NCBI GenBank assembly: GCA_963703165.1
Contig: OY969798.1
Coordinates: forward strand, 2,604,001-2,668,000
Reading direction: 5' to 3'
From: JBQTKD01 sp963703165
Lineage (GTDB): Bacteria > Actinomycetota > Actinomycetes > Sporichthyales > Sporichthyaceae
DNA: 64,000 nt
Shown here: positions 1 through 7,956 of the stretch, piece after piece
Position numbering within the stretch: the stretch's first letter is position 1
Layout: each line of letters starts with the position of its first letter
Notes under the pieces: generated by a model
Told to the model about the DNA's origin: nothing
Databases searched by the model: none
What the model saw: only the letters and a program-made list of their open reading frames with translations
Translations under genes and position numbers: made by a program

Positions 1-143
1 GGGTCGTCCAGGTCGCGGTGGGTGCTGACGCTGATGCAGCCGTCGTACGCCCGGGTGTCGGGCAGCACGGAGACGAGGGCGTTGTGGAAGTTGTCCGTCT
101 CTTCAGCCTTGGTGGGGAAGAGCACGGTCACGGTGACCGACAT
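1..143 (-). CDS. Antibiotic biosynthesis monooxygenase (ABM) domain protein, N-terminal part
   Basis: The reverse strand reads from an ATG at 143 off the left edge of the window for 47 codons. It begins MSVTVTVLFPTKAEETDNF and continues with a segment like the ABM ferredoxin-like dimeric fold, in which a conserved strand is followed by 'YDGCISVSTHRDLDDP'. The G-C-I/L-x-F/V-x pattern after a helix is typical of the family (compare the complete ABM protein at 31690). Such small proteins act as cofactor-free monooxygenases or as uncharacterised dimers. The C-terminal half is outside the window, so the product is not certain. Confidence 0.6.
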   Translation of the reverse strand, partial: MSVTVTVLFPTKAEETDNFHNALVSVLPDTRAYDGCISVSTHRDLDD

Positions 144-339
144 GGGTCCGTCCTTCGGGGGGTCGCGGATGGGACTGTCCCCAGCGAATCTAGGCGGGGA
201 CCGATGAGTTCTGAGCGCGGGCTCCGTCAAAACAGGTGAGACCACCCGAAGGCGGGCGGCGTACCGTGGGAGGCACGAACGACGAGCACGACATCTGATT
301 AGTCGTCAGCACGCCCGTCGAAGCAAGGGGGCCCAGCCC

Positions 340-1320
340 ATGACCGTTGCTCTGGACGCCGTCCAGCCCGATCTGGCGGCCGAGTTCGCCGAGCACCGCG
401 TCGCACTCACCGGCTACTGCTACCGCATGCTCGCCTCCAGCTCGGAGGCCGAGGACGCCGTGCAGGAGACGATGCTGCGCGCCTGGAAGGCCCAGGACGG
501 CTACGAGGGCCGTGCCGCGGTGAAGTCGTGGCTCTACAAGATCGCGACCAACGTCTGCTTCGACATGCTCGGCTCGCGCCAGCGTCGCGCCCGGCCCATG
601 GACCTCGGGCCCTGCTCGTACGCCGCGGCCCCCCTCGCGCCCCCGCTGACGGAGTCCATCTGGGTGGAACCGGCCGCCGAAGGGCGGATCCTGCCCGGTT
701 CGGGCGACCCGGCCGACGTCGCCCTGGCCCGGGAGTCCGTCCGGCTGGCCTTCGTGGCTGCGCTGCAGTTGCTGCCCCCGCGCCAGCGGGCGGTGCTGGT
801 CCTGCGTGAGGTGCTGCGCTGGTCCGCGGCCGAGGTCGGTGAGCTGCTCGGCACGTCCGTCGCGTCGGTGAACTCCGCGTTGCAACGCGCCCGGGCCACA
901 CTCGACGCCCGCTCCGGCGACGGGGAGAACCTCGAGCCGACCGACGCCGACCAGCGCGCCCTGCTCGAGCAGTACGTCAACGCGTTCGTCGCCTACGACA
1001 TCAAGACCCTCGTCAGCCTGCTCCACACCGACGCGACCATGTCGATGCCGCCGCTGCCGTTGTGGCTGCGCGGTCCCGACGAGGTCGGCAAGTGGATGCT
1101 CGGCAAGGGCAAGGAGTGCCAGGGTTCGCGGATCATGCCGGTTCCCGCCAACGCCATGCCTGCGTTCGCGCAATGGCGGCCGCGCGGGGACGGCACGTTC
1201 TTCCCGTGGTCGATCAACGTTCTCGAGGTCCGCGACGGCGCCATCATCGGCCTGAACTACTTCCTCGACGTGGAGCGGCTGTGGCCCCTGTTCGGGCTCC
1301 CCGCCCAACCTCCGGACTGA
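340..1320 (+). CDS. ECF RNA polymerase sigma factor with C-terminal SnoaL-like domain (SigG/TIGR02960 type)
   Basis: A 326-aa sigma-70 family protein. Region 2 includes 'YRMLASSSEAEDAVQETMLR' and region 4 includes 'LPPRQRAVLVLREVLRWSA' followed by a helix-turn-helix ('VASVNSALQRARATL'). A C-terminal SnoaL/NTF2-like domain starts near residue 205. This architecture matches the mycobacterial SigG/TIGR02960 group, in which the C-terminal domain is thought to tune sigma activity in place of an anti-sigma factor, and none is encoded next to it. The downstream DUF899 gene follows after 2 bp, so the two are almost certainly cotranscribed. The ATG at 340 follows a purine-rich stretch (aagcaaggggg). 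Confidence 0.88.
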   Translation: MTVALDAVQPDLAAEFAEHRVALTGYCYRMLASSSEAEDAVQETMLRAWKAQDGYEGRAAVKSWLYKIATNVCFDMLGSRQRRARPMDLGPCSYAAAPLAPPLTESIWVEPAAEGRILPGSGDPADVALARESVRLAFVAALQLLPPRQRAVLVLREVLRWSAAEVGELLGTSVASVNSALQRARATLDARSGDGENLEPTDADQRALLEQYVNAFVAYDIKTLVSLLHTDATMSMPPLPLWLRGPDEVGKWMLGKGKECQGSRIMPVPANAMPAFAQWRPRGDGTFFPWSINVLEVRDGAIIGLNYFLDVERLWPLFGLPAQPPD

Positions 1321-1322
1321 TC

Positions 1323-2057
1323 ATGACCAGCGTTGACCTGCCTCGGGTCGTCTCCTCCGAGCAGTGGCTGGCTGCGCGCCTGGAACTGCTCGAGTGGGAG
1401 AAGGACCTCACCCGCGCGCGCGACGTGCTCAACCGGATGCGTCGCGCGCTGCCCGCTGAGGTCCTCGACCGTGACTACACGTTCGGCGGCCCGGGCGGCC
1501 CCGCGAGTCTCGCTGACCTGTTCGACGGCCGCTCGCAACTGATCGTCGCCCACCTGATGTTCGCGCCCGAGTGGGACGGCGCCTGTCCGGGCTGCTCGAT
1601 GATGGCCGACTCGATCGGCGACCCCGCACACCTGCACGCGCGCGACACCACGTTGGTGGCCGTCTCCCGAGCGCCGTACCCGAAGCTCGCCGCCTACCGG
1701 GAACGCATGGGCTGGACCTTCCCCTGGTACTCCTCGGCCGGGACGACGTTCAACGCCGACTTCCACCTCGACCCGGCCAACGGCTTCAACTACCGCGACC
1801 CGGAGGCCCTGAAGCAGTCCGGCCTCGGCTCGATCACCGAGACCGACGAGGTCGGCGGCATCTCGGTGTTCCGCCGCGACGGCTCCGACATCCTGCACAC
1901 CTACTCCACCTACGCCCGCGGCGTGGACCTGCTGCTCGGCGTCTACAACTGGCTCGACCTCACCCCCTCCGGCCGCGCCGAGGGCTGGGACGGCCAACCC
2001 GACCTCACCGGCGAAGGCGTCGGCTGGATACGCCGCCACGACGAGTACGGGCCCTGA
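1323..2057 (+). CDS. DUF899 thioredoxin-fold protein
   Basis: A 244-aa protein resembling the DUF899 family of thioredoxin-like proteins. Supporting features are an N-terminal helical region, 'FGGPGGPASLADLFDGRSQL', the segment 'FAPEWDGACPGCSMMADS' with a Cys pair (C-P-G-C) at the position of the thioredoxin-like active site, and 'WTFPWYSSAGTTFNADF'. The ATG at 1323 lies 2 bp after the sigma factor stop. A longer open frame upstream is only the shadow of that gene. An oxidoreductase or peroxiredoxin-like role is inferred from the fold; substrate unknown. Coupling to an ECF sigma factor suggests it belongs to that regulon. Confidence 0.8.
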   Translation: MTSVDLPRVVSSEQWLAARLELLEWEKDLTRARDVLNRMRRALPAEVLDRDYTFGGPGGPASLADLFDGRSQLIVAHLMFAPEWDGACPGCSMMADSIGDPAHLHARDTTLVAVSRAPYPKLAAYRERMGWTFPWYSSAGTTFNADFHLDPANGFNYRDPEALKQSGLGSITETDEVGGISVFRRDGSDILHTYSTYARGVDLLLGVYNWLDLTPSGRAEGWDGQPDLTGEGVGWIRRHDEYGP

Positions 2058-2083
2058 GCCCTCCGCTCCGCCACCCGGGGGGA

Positions 2084-2169
2084 CGCGCTTCACTCGCTGG
2101 GGTGCCGCTCCACTCGTTGTAGGAGCCTGCATACGGCGAGCGAAGCAGCACTGTGACGAGTGAAGCGCG
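2084..2169. repeat. Palindromic intergenic repeat, copy 1 (left of dinB)
   Basis: An 86-bp imperfect inverted repeat whose outermost 13 bp are perfect: cgcgcttcactcg at 2084-2096 pairs with cgagtgaagcgcg at 2157-2169. The similarity continues inward for about 32 bp per arm (ggtgccgct on the left, agcagcactg on the right). A second copy with the same outer arms lies at 3514-3598 on the other side of dinB. No ORF is present inside. It resembles a REP/MITE-like element or a long stem-loop; whether it is mobile is not shown by the sequence. Confidence 0.75.
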
Positions 2170-2199
2170 CCTATCGGTAGGGGCCGAAGACAGCTAGGC

Positions 2200-2215
2200 T
2201 CGAATATGTGTTCGA
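2200..2215. promoter_or_regulatory. LexA/SOS box over the dinB start codon
   Basis: TCGAATATGTGTTCGA matches the actinobacterial LexA operator TCGAAC-N4-GTTCGA at 11 of 12 conserved bases. A TAGGCT (TANNNT, a -10-like motif) at 2195-2200 sits 7 nt before the GTG at 2208, the arrangement of a leaderless transcript, so a bound LexA would cover both promoter and start. Confidence 0.75.
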
Positions 2216-3425
2216 GTCGAAGACGAGCGATCCATCGTCGGCGGGGATAATCCACGCTGACTTGGACGCGTTCTACGCCTCGGTCGAGCAGCGGGACGAT
2301 CCGACGCTGCGGGGGCGGCCGATCATCGTGGGCGGCGGGATCGTGCTGGCGGCCAGCTACGAGGCCAAGCGGTGCGGGGTGCGCACGGCGATGGGGTGCA
2401 CCGCGGCGCTGCGGTTGTGCCCGCAGGCGCTGATCGTGCCACCACGGTTCGAGGCGTACACCAAGGCCAGCCGGGATGTCTTCGACGTGTTCCACGACGT
2501 GACGCCGATGGTCGAGGGCATCTCGATCGACGAGGCCTTCCTCGACGTTCGCGGGCTGCGGCGCCTATCCGGCACCCCCGCGCAGATCGGCTCGCGGCTT
2601 CGAGCCAGGGTGCTCGCCGAGGTGGGTCTGCCGATCACCGTCGGCATTGCGCGGACGAAGTTCCTCGCCAAGGTCGCCAGCCGGGTTGCCAAGCCCGACG
2701 GCCTGCTGCTCGTCCCGCCGGAGAACGAGCTGACCTTCCTGCACCCACTGCCGGTCTCGATGCTCTGGGGTGTCGGCCCGAAGACGTGCGCGAAGCTCGC
2801 CGAGCGTGGCATTTTCACGGTCGCCGACACCACGTGCCTCACGACCGAGGACCTCGCCGCGATGGTCGGCAAGGCGGCCGGGCGCCAACTGTTCTGCCTG
2901 TCCCGCAACCTCGATCCGCGCCCGGTGCAGGTGGGCCGCCGACGCCGGTCCATCGGCTCGCAGTCCGCCTCGGGCCTACGCACGCACCGCGCCGAGGACG
3001 TCGACGCGATCCTCGTCGCGATCGTCGACCGGGTCGCCCGCCGCATGCGCGAGGCCGAGCGAATCGGCCGGACGGTCGTCGTGCGGATGCGCTTCGCCGA
3101 CTACACCCGGGCCACCCGCTCGCACACGCTCCCCGAACCCACAGCGCGCACCGAGACGCTGCTGGGCGTCGCCCGGTCCCTGCTCAGATCCGCCTGGCCG
3201 GTGGTCACCGGACGCGGCGGGCTGACGATGGTCGGCCTGTCTGTCGCCGACCTCAGCGACGACGACGTCGTCCAGATGGCCCTGCCGCTGATCGGTGCCA
3301 CCGACCCCGTTGCCCTGGACCTCGCCCGCGACGCCGTCGCCCGCAAGTTCGGCACCCGAGCCCTGACGCGCGGGGTGCTGGTCGGTCGGCACACCGGCTA
3401 CGAGATGCCGAAGCTCCCCGACTGA
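2208..3425 (+). CDS. dinB: DNA polymerase IV (Y-family translesion polymerase)
   Basis: A 405-aa Y-family polymerase. The palm begins with 'IIHADLDAFYASVE' (metal-binding D18 and D20), the second catalytic motif is 'GISIDEAFLDV' (D108, E109), and 'ITVGIARTKFLAKVASRVAK' precedes the thumb and little finger. It lacks an obvious C-terminal beta-clamp pentapeptide in the last residues. The start is taken as GTG 2208, inside the LexA box, because nothing else in frame lies between the -10-like TAGGCT and the polymerase core. It performs error-prone bypass of damaged DNA. The gene stands alone, bracketed by two copies of a palindromic repeat. Confidence 0.93.
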   Translation: MFESKTSDPSSAGIIHADLDAFYASVEQRDDPTLRGRPIIVGGGIVLAASYEAKRCGVRTAMGCTAALRLCPQALIVPPRFEAYTKASRDVFDVFHDVTPMVEGISIDEAFLDVRGLRRLSGTPAQIGSRLRARVLAEVGLPITVGIARTKFLAKVASRVAKPDGLLLVPPENELTFLHPLPVSMLWGVGPKTCAKLAERGIFTVADTTCLTTEDLAAMVGKAAGRQLFCLSRNLDPRPVQVGRRRRSIGSQSASGLRTHRAEDVDAILVAIVDRVARRMREAERIGRTVVVRMRFADYTRATRSHTLPEPTARTETLLGVARSLLRSAWPVVTGRGGLTMVGLSVADLSDDDVVQMALPLIGATDPVALDLARDAVARKFGTRALTRGVLVGRHTGYEMPKLPD

Positions 3426-3513
3426 GGCCGGCTCAGACCCCGAGCGCCGGACCGCTGGAGCCGAGGTTGGCGACCGCAGGATCGGCGTCCGACTCCGGTT
3501 CGGCTGATTTCGG

Positions 3514-3598
3514 CGCGCTTCACTCGTCAGGGTGCCGCTGGACTCGCCAGGGGAGGCCGCGCCCAGCGAGTGAGGCAGCACTGCGACGAGTGAAGCGC
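3514..3598. repeat. Palindromic intergenic repeat, copy 2 (right of dinB)
   Basis: The second copy of the element at 2084-2169. Outer arms gcgcttcactcg (3515-3526) and cgagtgaagcgc (3587-3598) are identical to copy 1, and internal blocks ggtgccgct and gcagcactg are shared. The central part differs. It lies between dinB and the convergent response-regulator gene, where it could also work as a bidirectional transcription terminator. Confidence 0.75.
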
Positions 3599-3617
3599 AC
3601 CCGAGGAGGGCGGAGCG

Positions 3618-4280
3618 TCAGTTCTGGCCGGGCGCGATCAGGCCGCTCTCGTAGGCCAGGGCGGTCAGGGCCGCGCGGTCGCGGCAGGCGAGTTTGGAGA
3701 GCACGTTGCGCACGTGCGTCTTCGCCGTGAGCGGGCTGATCACCAGGTCGCGGGCGATCTCGTCGTTGCTCCGGCCGCGGGCGACCAGGACCAGGACTTC
3801 GCGCTCCCGATCGGTGAGGTCATCGAGCAGGCTCGGACGCGCGGGCTGCGGGCGGCGTGCGGTGAACTCCTGGATCAGCCGCAGGGTGGCGGTCGGAGCG
3901 AGCATCGCCTGCCCGGCGGCGACCACCTCGATCGCATGGAGCAGATCCCGCGGTCGGGTGTCCTTGAGCAGGAAGCCGCTCGCGCCGGCGCGGAGCGCGT
4001 CGTGGACGTACTCGTCGAGGTCGAACGTGGTGAGCATCAGCACGCGGGTGGCCGCCAGCGCGGGGTCGGCGCAGATCAACGCGGTCGCGGCCACGCCGTC
4101 GAGCACCGGCATCCGCACGTCCATCAGCACCACGCTCGGTTGTAGCTTCGTCGCCATCTCGACGGCCTCGCGGCCGTTGGCTGCCTCACCGGCGAGGTGC
4201 ATGTTCTCCTGCGCGTCGATCAACGCCGCGAAGCCTTGGCGGACGGCCGGTTGGTCGTCGACGATCAGCACGCTGATCAC
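3618..4280 (-). CDS. NarL/FixJ-family response regulator
   Basis: A 220-aa two-domain regulator. The receiver domain has acidic D8/D9, phosphoacceptor D54 in 'VVLMDVRMPVLDG', a T/S at 'MLTTFD' and K106 in 'GFLLKDT'. The C-terminal LuxR-type helix-turn-helix starts at 'LTDREREVLVLVARGRSNDE'. It overlaps the upstream histidine kinase by 4 bp, so the pair is translationally coupled and forms one two-component system. The signal and target genes are unknown; the partner kinase has a membrane domain without a recognisable sensor fold. Confidence 0.92.
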   Translation of the reverse strand: MISVLIVDDQPAVRQGFAALIDAQENMHLAGEAANGREAVEMATKLQPSVVLMDVRMPVLDGVAATALICADPALAATRVLMLTTFDLDEYVHDALRAGASGFLLKDTRPRDLLHAIEVVAAGQAMLAPTATLRLIQEFTARRPQPARPSLLDDLTDREREVLVLVARGRSNDEIARDLVISPLTAKTHVRNVLSKLACRDRAALTALAYESGLIAPGQN

Positions 4281-5464
4281 TGGGCGGGTCCCGTCCGGTA
4301 GGGGAGGGTCGCCGAGACCAGGAAGCTGTAGGCGGACTGACGGGCCGTGAGGGTCCCGCCGACGGCCTCGGCGCGCTCGGTCATTCCCACGATGCCGACC
4401 CTCGACGAGACGCCGTTGAACGCGATGGCACCGGAGCTGTCGGTCACGGGCGGCCGCGTACCGTTCTCGGGGGCTTGGCTCGCGTTGACCACCGTGAGTT
4501 GCAGGTGCTCACGGGCGAAGGCGACACGGACGTAGACGTTGGCGGCGCTGCTGTGCCGGGCGGCGTTGGTCAGCGATTCCTGCACGATGCGGTACGCCGC
4601 GTGCGAGACGGCTTCGGAGAGGCGGCGCGGGCGTTCACCGGAAACGTCGAACTGCGCTCGCAGGCCGGCGTCGCGGGCGAGGTCGACGAGGTCGCTCACC
4701 TCGTCGATCCCGGGCGTCGGTGCCATCGACGCGCCGACTTCGGAATGGCGCAGGACGCCGAGGATGGCGCGCAGTTCGTCGATCCCGTCGCGGCTGGCCT
4801 CCTCGATGACAGCGAGCGCGTGCCGGGCCTGCTCGGGTCGGCTGTCGAGGAGGTGCACCGCCACGGAGGCCTGGACGTTGATCGTCGTCAGCGTGTGGGC
4901 GACGACGTCGTGCAGATCGCGCGCGATGCGCAGCCGCTCCTCCTGCAGGCGTTGCTGCGTCTCCTGCTCGCGCGTCGTGTTCAGCAGCGCCCGTCGCTCG
5001 CCGAGCAGGGACCGGTAGTCGCGGCGGGTGCGCAGCGCCTCCACGGCCAGGATCGACCCGAGCATCATGCCCACGTGTTGGGCGGTGGCGAGCCGGCCGG
5101 GCTGGTCCGAGTTCACGAACTCTCCCGCGACGATCACGCCGACGCAGCCGAGGCCGCCGACGATCCGCCGGGTGAGCGGGCCCGACAGCGCGAGCGAGAA
5201 CAACGCTCCGGCGAGGAGCAGTAGCGCGTAGGGACCCAGGACCTCGTCGACGGCGACCACGGGTAACGCCAACGCAGCCGTGAGGGCGACGGTCTCCACC
5301 GGTCGGACCCGTCGGAGCGCCAGCGCCAGGCACGCGGCGCCCGACAGGATCAACCCGAGTGTCGCCGGCGTCGCGTTCCGGTGGTACAGACCCGCGCCGA
5401 ACACGACCACCCCGCCCGTCAGGGGCACGACGGTCTCGAGCAGGACTGCGCCACGGACTTTCAC
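4277..5464 (-). CDS. Membrane sensor histidine kinase (HisKA_3 type)
   Basis: A 395-aa kinase. The first about 145 residues are hydrophobic with several transmembrane helices and no large extracellular loop. The dimerisation/phosphoacceptor helix contains 'RIARDLHDVVAHTL' with H185. The HATPase_c part shows 'VQESLTNAARHS' (N box) and 'VGIVGMTERAEAVGGTL' (G box). This is the standard partner of NarL-type regulators such as the gene it overlaps by 4 bp. Actinobacterial kinases of this kind often respond to envelope stress, but nothing here identifies the signal. Confidence 0.92.
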   Translation of the reverse strand: MKVRGAVLLETVVPLTGGVVVFGAGLYHRNATPATLGLILSGAACLALALRRVRPVETVALTAALALPVVAVDEVLGPYALLLLAGALFSLALSGPLTRRIVGGLGCVGVIVAGEFVNSDQPGRLATAQHVGMMLGSILAVEALRTRRDYRSLLGERRALLNTTREQETQQRLQEERLRIARDLHDVVAHTLTTINVQASVAVHLLDSRPEQARHALAVIEEASRDGIDELRAILGVLRHSEVGASMAPTPGIDEVSDLVDLARDAGLRAQFDVSGERPRRLSEAVSHAAYRIVQESLTNAARHSSAANVYVRVAFAREHLQLTVVNASQAPENGTRPPVTDSSGAIAFNGVSSRVGIVGMTERAEAVGGTLTARQSAYSFLVSATLPYRTGPAQ

Positions 5465-5659
5465 GGTGCGCGCGAGCCTATGCGCCCGTGCAGGGGGGCC
5501 GGCATACCTCGCGAGAGGTAACGGGCCTACTTCGTCCGGCCGATGCGCCGACCCATCTCTGTGAAATACAGTGAGCGTCTACTGCACTGTGTACTAGTTG
5601 CGCGTCTGTCTTCGTCCCCGACCGCTCGCACCCCGCCGGCACTCTTCTTAAGGACAGCC

Positions 5660-6636
<977 letters not shown>

Positions 6637-6640
<4 letters not shown>

Positions 6641-7956
6641 CCCGCGCCGCTCTGGTGCGATGGTTCGACGAACTGACGTGGCGCGGCAAGCTCTCTGTCG
6701 TCGCGGGCGTCGTCGCCGCCGCCGTGGGGTTCTCGATCGGCCAGATCATCCTGGTCCGCGTCGCGGTGCTGCTGATCTTCCTGCCGCTGGTGTGCCTCGT
6801 CCTGGTGCGCCGTACCCGCCACCAGTTGCGCGCGTCGCGCCGCATCGTGCCCCCGCGCATCGCGGTGGGCGAGGAAGCGGTCGTCCACGTCGCGGTCGAG
6901 AACAACAGCGTCACCGGCTGCGGCCTGCTGCTCGCCGGTGACTCCCTCCCGCTGGGGCTCGGTGGGCAGAGCAAGTTCGTCGTCTCGGGCCTCGCGCCCG
7001 CGGCCGTGAGTGAGTCGCAGTACCGGGTGCAGGGCGTCGTTCGAGGCCACCACGACGTCGGCCCGCTGACGCTGCACCTCACCGATTCCTTCGGCATGTG
7101 CTCCGTGGACCGTTCGGTCTCGGGCAGCGACAAGATCGTCGTCGTCCCGCAGGTCCATGCTCTGCCGGCCCTGCGCCGCTGGCCCGACTCGACCGCCCCG
7201 GCCGACACCCGCAGCAACGCGTTGCCGCAGGCGAGCGCCGACGACCTGATGGTCCGTGAGTACCACCGCGGCGACTCGCTGCGCCGGGTCAACTGGCGCG
7301 TCACCGCCCGACGCGGGGAACTGATGGTGCGCCAGGAAGAACATCCTCCGCAGAGCCGCGCCATGATCCTGCTCGACACCCGCGCCGGGGCCCACGGCGG
7401 CGAGGGTGTCGACAACTCCCTCGAGTGGGCGATCACCGCGGTCGCCTCCATCGGCGTGCACCTGTTCGACCGGCGGTTCTCGCTGCGGCTGGCCAACGAA
7501 CTGGGCGCCGGGCTCGGCGGGCTTTTCCCCGAGCTCCTGGCACCGGGGCCGTCGGCCGAGGGCATGTTCCTCGACGGCCTCGCCAAGGTCGAGACGTCCC
7601 AGGGCAAACGCCTCGTCGAACCGGGACGCCTGCCCGGCCGCGCCTCGGATTCCGTGCTGATCGCGGTACTCGGCGACGTGTCGGCCGCCGACGTCGAGGA
7701 CCTGGCCACGCGCCGTCGCCCCGGCAGCACCGCTGTCGCGATCGTGCTCGACACCGCGTCGTGGGGCAAGAAGGGTCGCCGCGGGTCGGGCTCCGCGGAC
7801 GAACGCGCGGCGATGTTGCGTGCCCGGCAATGGTCCGCCGTGGTCGCCCATGCCGGGGACGACGTCGCCGACATCTGGGGTGAGGCGACGGCCGGCTCCC
7901 GGGCCAAGTCGCACGCGGGCGCCGACCCCGAGAGCTCGCCCCGGGGCGCCGCATGA
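6637..7956 (+). CDS. DUF58 domain membrane protein
   Basis: A 439-aa protein with two closely spaced transmembrane helices near the N terminus (residues about 17-55), a beta-rich middle, and the DUF58 hallmark 'MVREYHRGDSLRRVNWR' followed by a von Willebrand factor A-like region ('MILLDTRAG'). Start GTG 6637 overlaps the moxR stop as GTGA. DUF58 proteins occur with MoxR ATPases throughout bacteria and are thought to be their membrane-bound partner; precise function unknown. Confidence 0.88.

Noticed and set aside
144..339. Promoter or small RNA before the first sigma factor gene
   Set aside because: No convincing -35/-10 pair, hairpin or conserved operator could be found by eye in this 196-bp gap.
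5465..5659. Extended moxR start at 5543
   Set aside because: The extra 39 residues lack the family's character and the GTG at 5660 has a clear 'aagga'. The stretch is more likely the divergent promoter region.
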